A stretch of 64,000 nucleotides of DNA, taken from the NCBI GenBank assembly GCA_035315065.1, contig DATFYM010000212.1, positions 1 to 64,000 of the forward strand, given 5' to 3'. Below are positions 1 to 10,620 of the stretch, piece by piece; position 1 is the stretch's first letter; every line of letters starts with the position of its first letter. The notes beneath the pieces were generated by a model. The model was not told the DNA's origin. It saw nothing but the letters and a program-made list of their open reading frames with translations, and did not search any database. Position numbers and translations under genes: made by a program. The DNA is from DATFYM01 sp035315065 (GTDB lineage Bacteria; Acidobacteriota; Terriglobia; UBA7540).

Positions 1-85
1 CAGGGTCTTTTCCGAGTGTCAGGCATTGGTGATTATCATCACCGTGCCAGGAAGAGGGGTCAGCGTGGACTTAGTCGGAAAGCTG

Positions 86-122
86 GTGGGTCAATTCTGA
101 GTAGCAGACGTGGGTCAATTCT
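86..122. repeat. Two 13-bp direct repeats, possible IS end
   Basis: GTGGGTCAATTCT occurs at 86-98 and again at 110-122, 24 bases apart. Multiple short subterminal direct repeats are typical of IS21-family ends, but no transposase is visible because the window starts here. The mobile-element assignment is an inference. Confidence 0.35.
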
Positions 123-476
123 CGCGAGCGCCGAAGTTCCTAACGACAGCTAACAGGATGCTCATCCTATCTGTTCACGAACAAGTTTGGCGATCGTCGC
201 CGGAAATAGTCTCCTTACCTTCATCCGGCAAAGTGACACCGCAACGAGCAGCGGACAGTAAAACCTTGATCTATCCCAGAGTGGAAGGTGCCCGCCGATG
301 GGCAAGATGCCAATCATCTGGCATCACCGATTCGGAATCCAGGGCCTGAAATCAGTCACGACTGCTTCTCGCTGCAATCCGGTATTCGTGGCCCAGTGCG
401 CCAACACTTATCATTTTCAGGCGCATACGAGAAGACGTTGGTCGCCGCCCGCTATCCTGTTCGTTCCCGCTTCCGT

Positions 477-504
477 TTGGAACCCCGCTTGCCTTGTGTA
501 TAGG
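477..504 (+). promoter_or_regulatory. Candidate promoter for the sigma-fusion gene
   Basis: TTGGAA (477-482) and TATAGG (499-504) are separated by 16 bases, about 48 bases upstream of the ATG at 552. The GGAAC within the -35 region also resembles an ECF-type -35, so autoregulation is possible. Weak match. Confidence 0.3.
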
Positions 505-551
505 CGGATCGCAAGAAACTGAATGGTTGCTATTTGAGCCGGAGAAATACC

Positions 552-1889
552 ATGACAAGTGACAGCGTCCAACAGAACGGACCAAACCAATCATCGTTTA
601 TCGGCGATTATCAAGTCCAGAAGCTGTCAGTGTTCTTCAACAGAGACATCCCTTCGGACCCCAAATTTCTCGACGATGCGGTGGAAGAGATTACACGGAC
701 GATAGATGGCACCACATTTTGGGGCGACGTCGAGGGAATCGGCCTGGCTGTGCGGGAAGCAATTGCCAATGCCATAGTCCACGGCAATAACTGCGACCCC
801 GCGAGGACCGTACGCGTTTCCACGTCCGTGAACGAAGATGGCGATCTCCTCATCACGGTTAAAGATTCAGGCTCCGGGTTCGATCCGAGCAGGATTGCCA
901 ACCCAACTGCCGCACCGAACCTTTTGGCCGCTCATGGAAGGGGCATCTTCCTTATAAAACAGTTCATGGACCAGGTTGACTTCAAGTTCGACCACGGCAC
1001 CGAGGTTCGCATGCGGAAAAGGTGCAAGAACTCGCAGGTGGTAATAGGCTCGCCCAACTCCCCAACCCGCCGTGGGAGGCTCAAACGAGCTTCCCACGGC
1101 CCCGCCCAAGCAAGAGTAGGGGATGTTGCAGAAGCCTTGTGCAAGGAGGACAGCATGGAGTTTAAGGGGGATCGCGACACAGTTCGTAAACGAGACCAGG
1201 GACTTCAACTGGCATTGAACGGTGACCAAGAGGCGCTAGGCCGTCTTTTGGCGTCATACATGCCCCAACTCTATCGTGTTGCCCTGCGGGTTCTCGACAC
1301 GCCCCAGGACGCGGAAGACGCGCTGCAGGACGGGTTGGTCCAGGTTGTCCAGCATTTCCGGGAGTTCGAAGGGCGCTCCCGGTTGTCTACCTGGTTGACT
1401 CGCATTGTGATCAACGCCGCCCTGATGCGATTGCGCCGGAGCCGCCCCGAAGTAATGACCTCGATCGATCAGAAACTCGATCAAGAGGCCCTATCCTTGG
1501 CAGATACCACCGCCGATCCCGGACCCAATCCAGAGGAAATATGTGCGCAGGAGGAATTGCTTCAAATTCTCAAACGAAAGTTGTCGAGCTTGCCGGCAGC
1601 CTACGGCTCGGCTTTCTGGTTGCGTTATGTTCAAGGTATGAGCACTAGAGAAGCGGCCCAGGCTATGGGAGTCCCAGAGGGAACTGTGAAATCGCACGTC
1701 CACCGAGCGCGCCTGAGACTCAGGAACGAGGTGGGCGCTGCCTGCGGTACGCATAAAACTCCTCGGGCGGCTCGGAGCGATGCTACGACGACCGGGCATC
1801 GACTCAACGTGGAGTTCATGGGGGAAGGCGCCAAACCGGCGCGTGAGGGAACCCTTCGCGCTTCATTCAAGAGGCGAAGCAGCCTTTAA
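552..1889 (+). CDS. RsbW-like HATPase fused to an ECF-type sigma factor
   Basis: The reading frame joins two regulators that are normally separate. Residues about 25-155 form a GHKL/HATPase_c anti-sigma kinase domain (EAIANAIVHGN N-box, DSGSGFD, GRGIFLIKQFMD). Residues about 220-395 form ECF sigma region 2 (DAEDALQDGLVQV, FEGRSRLSTWLTRI) and region 4 (MSTREAAQAMGVPEGTVKSH). The start at 552 is chosen because GGAG at 541-544 precedes it; an upstream TTG at 534 is less likely. The linker (about 155-200) is low-complexity and overlies a strong hairpin, and a second ATG at 1155 has AAGGAGG five bases upstream. The sigma half may therefore also be made alone. An N-terminal switch kinase would be expected to bind a sigma or an anti-anti-sigma factor. 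It is the first gene before the envelope operon. Confidence 0.85.
   Translation: MTSDSVQQNGPNQSSFIGDYQVQKLSVFFNRDIPSDPKFLDDAVEEITRTIDGTTFWGDVEGIGLAVREAIANAIVHGNNCDPARTVRVSTSVNEDGDLLITVKDSGSGFDPSRIANPTAAPNLLAAHGRGIFLIKQFMDQVDFKFDHGTEVRMRKRCKNSQVVIGSPNSPTRRGRLKRASHGPAQARVGDVAEALCKEDSMEFKGDRDTVRKRDQGLQLALNGDQEALGRLLASYMPQLYRVALRVLDTPQDAEDALQDGLVQVVQHFREFEGRSRLSTWLTRIVINAALMRLRRSRPEVMTSIDQKLDQEALSLADTTADPGPNPEEICAQEELLQILKRKLSSLPAAYGSAFWLRYVQGMSTREAAQAMGVPEGTVKSHVHRARLRLRNEVGAACGTHKTPRAARSDATTTGHRLNVEFMGEGAKPAREGTLRASFKRRSSL
1070..1099 (+). other. Strong 13-bp hairpin in the fusion linker
   Basis: Bases 1070-1082 pair with 1087-1099 (one G-U wobble), leaving an AAAC loop. There is no T-run after it. 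It lies in the linker between the two halves of the fusion gene, 44 bases before the internal Shine-Dalgarno, a position where one would expect an intergenic structure. Confidence 0.8.
1143..1157 (+). promoter_or_regulatory. Internal ribosome binding site for a free sigma factor
   Basis: AAGGAGG at 1143-1149 is followed after 5 bases by ATG 1155 in the same frame as the fusion. Translation from here would give a 244-residue protein containing only the ECF sigma domains, close to the usual family length (about 180-220) plus a tail. Confidence 0.6.
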
Positions 1890-1899
1890 GTGAGGGCTT

Positions 1900-2106
1900 G
1901 TGTACATCATCTCGGAATACGCGGCTTGCGTTGGAATAGTTTTCGTCGGTGCAGCCCTTTTGCTTGCGGTCTGCGCCATATTCCTTCTACTCCAACAGGG
2001 TGGTGTGGCAGTGGGGCGCACTGTCCGTCACATCGCATCGCACTGGCGCCAAACCGCCCCGCAACCGCTGGGCAAAGCTATGAAGCCTATAAGCCAAGAA
2101 GGCTAG
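1900..2106 (+). CDS. Small single-pass membrane protein
   Basis: This 68-residue frame starts with GTG just after the sigma-fusion gene, behind a purine-rich GTGAGGG stretch. Residues about 5-32 are one hydrophobic segment (CVGIVFVGAALLLAVCAIFL), followed by a polar, basic tail. I do not recognise a family. It lies between the sigma fusion and the TonB receptor in the same direction with short spacing, so it may be a membrane partner or anti-sigma-like element. That role is speculative. Confidence 0.45.
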   Translation: MYIISEYAACVGIVFVGAALLLAVCAIFLLLQQGGVAVGRTVRHIASHWRQTAPQPLGKAMKPISQEG

Positions 2107-2118
2107 GAGAATTAGACC

Positions 2119-4821
2119 ATGTATGACATCGTCGCACAAACCGTCATCGCTTTCTTTCTCGTCGGCTATTCGGCCCTTTTCATGGCGCTGGTATGGTGGG
2201 TCCTGGGCGCCCCACTCAGTCTCGCCGTCAAGAACGGCATCGGGCCGGTCCGGGCGCGTCTGGTCGGTCGGCGCGTTCATAGCGGTCGGGTCGGTTGTTG
2301 CCTGAGTGTGATGCTGCTGTCGGCCTTGATCCTTTGTGGACCTTATGGATTTGCCCACGAATCTGAGGCCAGTCCAGCGGCGACGGCTTCGATCGAAGGA
2401 GCGGTCGCGGCTGGCGGCGAAGGAGAATCCATGCCCGTTCCGGGCGTACCCGTAAAGCTGACCAGCACCTCGCCTGGGCAAGGACCCTTCTCCACTACAA
2501 CTGACACCGATGGCCGTTATCAGTTCACGCAGCTAGCTCCGGGTGTCTACAAGGTGGAGGTGGGTCTGGAAGGTTTCAGAACCTTTACCGGCAGTGTGGC
2601 ACTGAAGCAGGGAGAAGTCGCGACTAACAATATCCGTCTCGAGCTGGATAAGATCGTTCAGCAGGTCGAGGTGCAGGATAAGGCAACGCCGGTAGCTACC
2701 GAGACCTCCGACTCGACAGCCACCGTCAGCAACCGTCAGATCACCACGTTGCCACTCGCCGAACAGAAGTTCACGGCGGTGTTGCCTCTGGTGCCCGGCG
2801 TGGTGCGAACCTCGGACGGAAAGCTCAACATGAAGGGAGAGGTGGAGAACCAGGGGATGCTTCTGGTGGACTCCGCGCAAAGCGTCGATCCGGTGACGGG
2901 AAGCTTCTCGATTCCGGTACCCATTGATGCCATTCAGTCACTAAATGTCGACAAGACTCCCTACAGCAGCGAATACGGCGGCTTCTCGGGCGGCTTGGCG
3001 GCCATTGAAACCCGGCCGCCGTCTGGAAACTGGCACTACGGGATGTTTGACCCCCTGCCCGGACTTCGCGGCAAGAACGGTCACCTTGTAGGCGTTTCGG
3101 ACTGGACGCCTCGTTTCTTTTTCGGGGGACCGATTCTCAAGAACAAGCTCAGCTTCTCAGAAGCGCTTACCTACGACGTGCGAAAGCGGCCGGTTCGCGG
3201 GCTGCCGTGGCCTTATGACGAAACCAAGCAGCAAGGTTTCGACTCACTGACCAGCTTCCAGGCGGTTTTGTCGCCGCAGCACATCCTATCGGTGAGTGTG
3301 AATGGGTTCTCGAACCGCAAACAGTTTGCCGACATCAGCGCGCTGACACCGCAGACAGCCTCGTCCGATCAAGGCCAGCGAGGAGTGTCCGTCGGAGGCA
3401 CCGACTCTTACCAGTTCAGCTCAGGCGCGCTTTTGAGCACCGTATTTCGATACACCCGTTTCGACAGCAATGCCCACGGCCAGGGCCCGCAAGAGATGAT
3501 GATCGGTCCGGAGGGCTGGAGTGGCAACTTTTTTGACGCCTGGACGAGGTCCGCCAATCAGGTGGAACTGTTACCCATCTTCCAATTTGCGCAGAAGGAA
3601 TGGTTTGGCCGCCATCAGTTCAAGGTCGGCGTAGACCTCAATCATCGCTCCTACAGCGGCACGGACCATTCCCACGCCATCCAGCTAACCCGGCAGGACG
3701 GGTCACTCGGCGAACAGATCAACTTTCAGGGCGGCGGCCGTCTCAGCGCGCAGGACACCGAAGTCTCGGAGTTCCTGCAGGACGACTGGAGGGTGAACGA
3801 CCGTCTGAGCCTGAATCTCGGCGGGCGACTCTCCACCCAATCGATGGGCCGCTCGGCTGCGATCGCCCCTCGGGCTGGTTTCGTGTACGCGCCGGGGGAG
3901 GATCGCAAAACGGTTATCCGAGGCGGTGCCGGCCTTTTCTATGGGCGCGTCCCACTGCAAGCCGCCGACTTCCTCGACAACCCCACACGGGTGGTGAGCC
4001 TCTACGACGGGAGCGGGCAAATCGCGTCACCCGTGGTCTTTCAAAATGCCTATGTTACCGCGGTTCCTGGTCGTGGGTTGGTCCCAACAGGCCGCGATCT
4101 TGACAGCAGCCCGCGCAATTTCACCGCGAACCTTGAGGTGGACCGGGAGATTCGGCGTAATGTCGTGGCCCGGTTCAGCTACCTTTACAGCCGGACCCAA
4201 GACCTCTATATCGTGACTCCTCTGGCCGCTGCCCCGGGATCAGCGTCGCTGCTCGGCCTCGCTCACACCGGCGACTCGCACTATCGCGAATTCGAGGCGA
4301 CAGTGCATTACCAGGCTGGTGAACGGAGCGAGCTGAATGTGTCCTACGTTCGCAGCCAGGCGCGCGGCGATTTGAACACTCTGTCGGACATCTACGTGCC
4401 ATTCGAGGCACCGGTGATTCGCCCCGACGTCACCGGCAACCTGGCTTCGAACGTTCCCAACCGGCTGGTGAGCTGGGGCGCCTTTGGTCTGCCTTGGAAT
4501 ATCACCCTGAGCCCGGTCGTCGATGTTCGCTCGGGACTCCCGTACTCGAACGTCGATACGCTTCAGAGCTACGTGGGCGAGGCCAATAGCCAACGTTTCC
4601 CGACCTTCTTCTCGTTCGACCTCAAGGGGTACCGCGAGTTCAAGCTGCCGTTCTTCAGCAGTAAGAAGAATCGGAGAGTACGCATCGGGCTCTATATGAT
4701 CAACCTCACCAATCACTCGAATCCACTGGAAGTGTACAACAACATTACATCGCCGTACTTTGGACATTTTGTCGGCTTCCAGCACCGCGTCAACGGTTTT
4801 GTGATCGATATCGTGAACTAA
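2119..4821 (+). CDS. Oar-like TonB-dependent receptor with carboxypeptidase-regulatory domain
   Basis: An outer-membrane beta-barrel protein of the type expanded in Acidobacteria. Residues about 88-178 are a CarboxypepD_reg/Ig-like domain (PGVPVKL, TDTDGRYQFTQLAPGVYKVEV), about 200-310 the plug (NRQITTLPLAEQKF, SSEYGGFSGGLAAIETRP), and the rest a barrel ending in an aromatic/hydrophobic strand (HRVNGFVIDIVN). ATG 2119 has AGGAGA upstream. However, the first 80 residues hold two hydrophobic segments (about 8-36 and 60-76), whereas a normal signal peptide has one. Either a short membrane-protein gene is fused in frame, or the true exported form starts later. It probably imports or binds a large ligand. 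It heads the envelope operon. Confidence 0.85.
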   Translation: MYDIVAQTVIAFFLVGYSALFMALVWWVLGAPLSLAVKNGIGPVRARLVGRRVHSGRVGCCLSVMLLSALILCGPYGFAHESEASPAATASIEGAVAAGGEGESMPVPGVPVKLTSTSPGQGPFSTTTDTDGRYQFTQLAPGVYKVEVGLEGFRTFTGSVALKQGEVATNNIRLELDKIVQQVEVQDKATPVATETSDSTATVSNRQITTLPLAEQKFTAVLPLVPGVVRTSDGKLNMKGEVENQGMLLVDSAQSVDPVTGSFSIPVPIDAIQSLNVDKTPYSSEYGGFSGGLAAIETRPPSGNWHYGMFDPLPGLRGKNGHLVGVSDWTPRFFFGGPILKNKLSFSEALTYDVRKRPVRGLPWPYDETKQQGFDSLTSFQAVLSPQHILSVSVNGFSNRKQFADISALTPQTASSDQGQRGVSVGGTDSYQFSSGALLSTVFRYTRFDSNAHGQGPQEMMIGPEGWSGNFFDAWTRSANQVELLPIFQFAQKEWFGRHQFKVGVDLNHRSYSGTDHSHAIQLTRQDGSLGEQINFQGGGRLSAQDTEVSEFLQDDWRVNDRLSLNLGGRLSTQSMGRSAAIAPRAGFVYAPGEDRKTVIRGGAGLFYGRVPLQAADFLDNPTRVVSLYDGSGQIASPVVFQNAYVTAVPGRGLVPTGRDLDSSPRNFTANLEVDREIRRNVVARFSYLYSRTQDLYIVTPLAAAPGSASLLGLAHTGDSHYREFEATVHYQAGERSELNVSYVRSQARGDLNTLSDIYVPFEAPVIRPDVTGNLASNVPNRLVSWGAFGLPWNITLSPVVDVRSGLPYSNVDTLQSYVGEANSQRFPTFFSFDLKGYREFKLPFFSSKKNRRVRIGLYMINLTNHSNPLEVYNNITSPYFGHFVGFQHRVNGFVIDIVN

Positions 4822-4881
4822 CGGCTTACGCCTCGGCTCGGTGTTGAGCCAAGGCAAGGCCGCAACAGAAAGGAATTCGTC

Positions 4882-5691
4882 ATGGTAGCTTGGCCGAGAT
4901 CAAAACCAACCTTACTGATAGTGCTGGCCGTCGGATTGACGACGCGCACCGCTCTTGGGGCTGATGGAACTGCGCCCGTCTTGGGAGATACCATTTCGCC
5001 GCTCCAGGCTACGTTTCAGGGCATGACCGGCGACGAGCTCTTTGCGAAGCTGCTGGAGCACAACCAAATTCAAGACGCGCGGCTGCGGCAGTATTCGGGG
5101 GTACGGACCTACGAGGTCGCCAGCGACAAAGGCAAGATCTACGCCCGGGAGGTTGTGAGCGTGCACTATCAGGCGCCCGACCAAAAGAGCTTTCACACCG
5201 AGTCCGAAGAAGGGTCTCGACTAGTCCGGGACATGGTCCTGAAACGGCTGATTGAGAGTGAGTCCGAAACCTCGTCTGGGCGGGCGCACCACGACAGCGC
5301 GATCAGGCCCGCCAACTATGAGTTCAACCTCGTGGGCAAACAGGACGTCGGACCCTATCACTGCCTGGTGGTGGAAGCCACTCCGAAGCGTAAGGACAAG
5401 TACCTGTTCGAGGGTAAAGTCTGGATCGACGCTCAAGACTACGCCATCGTGAGGATCGCCGGCCAGCCGGCCAAATCCCTCTCGTTCTGGATCACCCGCG
5501 CCGACTTCGTGCGGCAGTACGAGAAGATCGGAGAGTTCTGGCTGCCGGCCCAGGATGAAACGCTCGTTCACGTACGGATGAATGGGAAGAAGATTCTCAC
5601 CATCCATCATCGAGACTACGTGGTCAATGAGAAGACCAGCGGAAGCGGCCACGACCTCGCTACGGAGAATCAGCCTAACGCAATAAGGTAG
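4882..5691 (+). CDS. LolA-like periplasmic protein
   Basis: A 269-residue protein with an N-terminal signal peptide (hydrophobic LLIVLAVGLTTRTALGA). The body has the pattern of LolA_like / outer-membrane lipoprotein-sorting proteins: YSGVRTYEV near the start, alternating strands, then GKVWIDAQDYAIVRIAGQPAKS and FWLPAQDETLVHVR. Such proteins form a half-barrel that holds acyl chains in the periplasm. AAGGAA precedes the ATG. It lies between the TonB receptor and the GT39 gene, consistent with envelope lipid or lipoprotein handling. The actual ligand is unknown. Confidence 0.7.
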   Translation: MVAWPRSKPTLLIVLAVGLTTRTALGADGTAPVLGDTISPLQATFQGMTGDELFAKLLEHNQIQDARLRQYSGVRTYEVASDKGKIYAREVVSVHYQAPDQKSFHTESEEGSRLVRDMVLKRLIESESETSSGRAHHDSAIRPANYEFNLVGKQDVGPYHCLVVEATPKRKDKYLFEGKVWIDAQDYAIVRIAGQPAKSLSFWITRADFVRQYEKIGEFWLPAQDETLVHVRMNGKKILTIHHRDYVVNEKTSGSGHDLATENQPNAIR

Positions 5692-5703
5692 AAAAGGTAG
5701 AAC

Positions 5704-7445
<1,742 letters not shown>

Positions 7446-7449
<4 letters not shown>

Positions 7450-8477
7450 AGAAGAAGAAACACCAATTCGTCCGGGTGCTGACTCCGATCGCCAGTGTCG
7501 CGCTATTCGTCTACTTCCTGCGTCGGGCGGGAACGGCGTCCATTCTCGATAGTGCTCGCGCTCTGGGATGGGGCTTCGCGTTGCTGATCCTGCTGTCGGG
7601 ATTGCGCCACGCTCTAAGGACCGCCGCCTGGCACGCCTCGATCGAGCCGGGCACGCCACGGCCGGGGCTGCTCGAGCTGTTCGGATTGCGGCTGGTGGGC
7701 GAGGCGCTGAACGGCGTCACTCCAGCCGGTCCAGTGCTGGGCGAAAGCGTTAAGACTTGGGCAGCTTCCAAGTCTATGCCTGGATCCTCCAGCGCTTCCT
7801 CGGTGGTCATCGAAAACATCATCTACGGGCTCGGAGCCGGACTCTTCATGCTCGGCGGCGCCGTTCTATTGCTGGTGGCCGCGTCGCCACGCGCCCGTCT
7901 GGGGAGTTGGACCGTAGTCGCCTGCTTGGTGGCTTCTCTGCTGGTTCCTTGGGTCATCCTGCGTCGGCGCACTGCGTTGGCTACATCCCTTTTCGATCAT
8001 CTGCCGGCGACCTCGCGACTGAAGCGCTTTCTCGGCCCTTACGAGCCCACCATCAAGGCTGTCGAAGCTGAAGTTCGCGATTTCTTTCTGACGCGCCGAG
8101 GCGTCTTTATCGGCATCCTCGGCCTTGAATTGCTGACGAATTTCACGGGCGTGGCGGAAGCCTATTTGATTCTGAGAGTCACCACCTTTCACGCCTCGCT
8201 GCTGACTTCATACCTGGTTGAGGTCGCATACCGGGCGGTCCAACTGTTCTTCGCCTTCGTGCCCTTTGGCCTGGGCGTGGAGGAGGGGGCGGCAGCGGAA
8301 ACCTTGAAAATCCTAGGCTACGGTGCCAGCCAAGGTGTGTCGCTGGCCATCCTTCGCCGGGCCCGCGCGGTTTTTTGGTCCGCGCTAGGCCTACTGTTCG
8401 CCGCGCGCTATTGCGTCGCGAGGCCCGTTGAAGCCCATTTCGCTGTAGCGTCGGTGTCACCATCGACGCAAAGTTGA
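7446..8477 (+). CDS. UPF0104/YbhN-type flippase-like membrane protein
   Basis: This 343-residue protein has about eight hydrophobic segments and the LPG_synthase_TM/UPF0104 pattern, including NGVTPAGPVLGESVKTW, FAFVPFGLGVEEGA and a final LRRARAVFWSALGL helix. Relatives occur next to polyprenyl-linked glycan genes and as the membrane half of MprF, where they flip lipids. It starts within the stop of the GT39 gene (ATGA), which implies coupled translation. In this context I infer that it moves a polyprenyl-phosphate sugar across the inner membrane. Confidence 0.75.
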
Positions 8478-8502
8478 GGCCCATGGAGGAAGGGATCGCA
8501 CT

Positions 8503-9408
8503 ATGAAACGTCTTATTGTGAATGCGGATGACTTCGGGTTGACCGCAGGAGTTACTCAGGGAATTCTCGACGCCCACCGGGAGGGCATCGTTACCAGTAC
8601 CACGCTCATGGCCAACGGCGGCGCCTTTGAATTCGCGGTTGCCGCCAGCCGCCAGGCGCCTTCGCTGGGTGTGGGAGTTCATCTGAACCTCAGCGAGGGC
8701 CTCCCCATCTCACCGTCGTTTTTCATCCCGACTCTCGTCGACCATCGGGGGCGGTTGCATTTGACGCCGGGCCGCTTGCTCAAGGGTATCCTGACCCGCC
8801 GCGTCAATCTTGCCGAAGTGAAAATCGAACTGGGAGCACAGATCGCAAGGGTTGTCGGGAGCGGGATTTCACCCACCCACCTCGACGGGCACAAGCACGT
8901 ACACGTTCTACCCGGTGTTTCCGACATCGTCATTCGCTTGGCTTTGGAGTTCTCCATTCCCAGCGTGCGCTGCCCCTTGGAGGCCCCCCCCGGACTCCTG
9001 GAGACACTGAATCGCCGGCGGACCGGCCGGGCTTCCCTCCTGAAGCAATACCTCGTGGGGCGTGGAGTCTCCGCCTTCGCGTGGCGCTTCAAGCAAAAAC
9101 TGGCTAAGGCCGGCCTCGGTTATCCCACCCACTTCTATGGACTGAGCCAGACCGGCTTCCTCGATCTCCGAAGAATTCGAGGGGTGGTAAGCCAATTGCC
9201 GCGAGGCACGAGCGAGTTGATGTGTCATCCGGGATACGCCGACGCCACCCTGGCCAAGACCGGCACTCGACTGTTGGTAGAGCGGGTGATTGAGAAGTGC
9301 GCACTGTGCTCTCCTTTTCTCAGAAGTTTTCTGGAGGTTTCAGGAATTCGATTAGTGAACTACCAGGCGCTGGCCAGGCTGCCGCAGTCTGGCGCGGTAG
9401 CGGCTTGA
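8503..9408 (+). CDS. hpnK: YdjC/ChbG/HpnK-family carbohydrate deacetylase
   Basis: The 301-residue frame begins with the diagnostic MKRLIVNADDFGLT, whose Asp pair binds the metal, followed by VGVHLNLSEG, THLDGHKHVHVLPG (metal His residues) and LMCHPGYAD. The family removes N-acetyl groups from glycans; HpnK acts on hopanoid-linked N-acetylglucosamine. No hopanoid genes are visible nearby. In this operon a role on a polyprenyl-linked amino sugar, analogous to ArnD, is as likely as hopanoid tailoring. The symbol is by family resemblance only. Confidence 0.8.
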   Translation: MKRLIVNADDFGLTAGVTQGILDAHREGIVTSTTLMANGGAFEFAVAASRQAPSLGVGVHLNLSEGLPISPSFFIPTLVDHRGRLHLTPGRLLKGILTRRVNLAEVKIELGAQIARVVGSGISPTHLDGHKHVHVLPGVSDIVIRLALEFSIPSVRCPLEAPPGLLETLNRRRTGRASLLKQYLVGRGVSAFAWRFKQKLAKAGLGYPTHFYGLSQTGFLDLRRIRGVVSQLPRGTSELMCHPGYADATLAKTGTRLLVERVIEKCALCSPFLRSFLEVSGIRLVNYQALARLPQSGAVAA

Positions 9409-9477
9409 AGTATGAAACGGTGCTCGCGAGCCGGCTCCAAGCGGCGAGAGCGAGCCCTCATCAAGGAGGTTTTCGTC

Positions 9478-10620
9478 ATGAACTCGCACGACAGTATCAG
9501 ATTTTCGATCGTGGTCCCTCTTTACAACGAGGCCGCTAGCCTCACGGCGCTGTATGTCCGGCTGACCCAGGTGATGAACACGCTCGAAGGCCGCTATGAG
9601 ATTATCTTCGTGGACGATGGCAGCCGGGACGGCACGCCGCAGCTTCTCGACGAGATCTACGAATCGGACTCGCGAGTGAAAGTCATCACCTTGCGCCGCA
9701 ACTTCGGCCAGACGCCGGCCCTCAAGGCGGGCTTTGACGCGGCACGCGGCGACATCGTCATCTCCATGGACGGCGATTTGCAGCACGAACCCGAACAGAT
9801 CCCGGCTTTCGTCTCCAAGCTGGAGGAAGGCTACGACATCGTCAGCGGCTGGCGCGCGCAACGGCAAGATCGCTGGCTCACCCGCCGCCTGCCCAGCCGG
9901 ATCGCCAACTGGGCCATGTCCAAGCTGGCGCGCGTGCCGCTCCACGACTTTGGCACCACTTTCAAGGCTTACCGGCGGGAGACCATTCAGAGCATTCAAC
10001 TCTATGGCGACCTGCATCGTTTCATCCCGGCATTGGCCGCCGGCGTCGGCGCCCGCATTGCCGAGATCCCCATCAGCAACCCGCCCCGCACTAATGGGAA
10101 GTCGAACTACGGCATCTCCAGGACCTTCCGCGTTTTTCTCGATCTGCTGAGCACCAAGTTTCTGCTCGATTATTCCACCCGGCCCATGCATTTCCTGGGC
10201 TTCTTTGCCCTGCTCCTGACTGGCGTCGGGATTCTTATGGGATCCACCGTCATGGTCAACAAGCTGTTGTTCCACCAGTCCGTCATGCTGCAAAACGGGC
10301 CGCTCCTGTTTGGCGCTACCCTGTGTACTCTCGCGGGAATTCAGCTCCTGGGTCTGGGACTGGTGTCGGAAATTGTGTCGCATACTTACTACGAATCGCA
10401 GCAAAAACCGATTTACGCCACGCGCCAGATCCAAAGCCATGTGCCGGAGTTCGGCCTCGTTGCCGCCCCATCGTCCCAGGTGTCCCATTGGTCACGGCGG
10501 ACTCGCCGGCCAATGCGTCGGCCTGTGCATGTTCTTGAAACCGCCAGAGTCGACGGTATCACGTCCTTTGACGAAGCCGCGCAAAGTCTGGCCGCCAACA
10601 CGGAAGGAAACAGGCAATGA
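9478..10620 (+). CDS. GT2 polyprenyl-phosphate glycosyltransferase (DPM1/ArnC/GtrB type)
   Basis: The start at ATG 9478 is set by AAGGAGG at 9463-9469. Residues 8-230 are a GT-A domain with FSIVVPLYNEAASL, EIIFVDDGSRDGT, the metal-binding MDGDLQHEPEQ and the acceptor-side ISNPPRTNGKSNYG. Two C-terminal membrane helices follow (about 235-315), as in enzymes that load a sugar onto undecaprenyl phosphate at the cytoplasmic face. It overlaps the next gene by ATGA. With the deacetylase, flippase and GT39 upstream it completes a carrier-lipid sugar pathway. Confidence 0.85.
   Translation: MNSHDSIRFSIVVPLYNEAASLTALYVRLTQVMNTLEGRYEIIFVDDGSRDGTPQLLDEIYESDSRVKVITLRRNFGQTPALKAGFDAARGDIVISMDGDLQHEPEQIPAFVSKLEEGYDIVSGWRAQRQDRWLTRRLPSRIANWAMSKLARVPLHDFGTTFKAYRRETIQSIQLYGDLHRFIPALAAGVGARIAEIPISNPPRTNGKSNYGISRTFRVFLDLLSTKFLLDYSTRPMHFLGFFALLLTGVGILMGSTVMVNKLLFHQSVMLQNGPLLFGATLCTLAGIQLLGLGLVSEIVSHTYYESQQKPIYATRQIQSHVPEFGLVAAPSSQVSHWSRRTRRPMRRPVHVLETARVDGITSFDEAAQSLAANTEGNRQ

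Larger units (their letters stand above)
1..551. other. Intergenic leader, no supported gene
   Basis: I see no convincing coding region here. The left end carries two 13-base direct repeats (86-98 and 110-122) that could be a mobile-element end, and the right end carries a weak promoter-like pair before the sigma-factor fusion gene. The several short open frames overlap one another and have no recognisable domain. Confidence 0.5.

Noticed and set aside
9352..10488. Long minus-strand frame (378 codons) opposite the GT2 gene
   Set aside because: It is the antisense of a well-recognised glycosyltransferase; the composition follows the complementary codons and no domain is visible.
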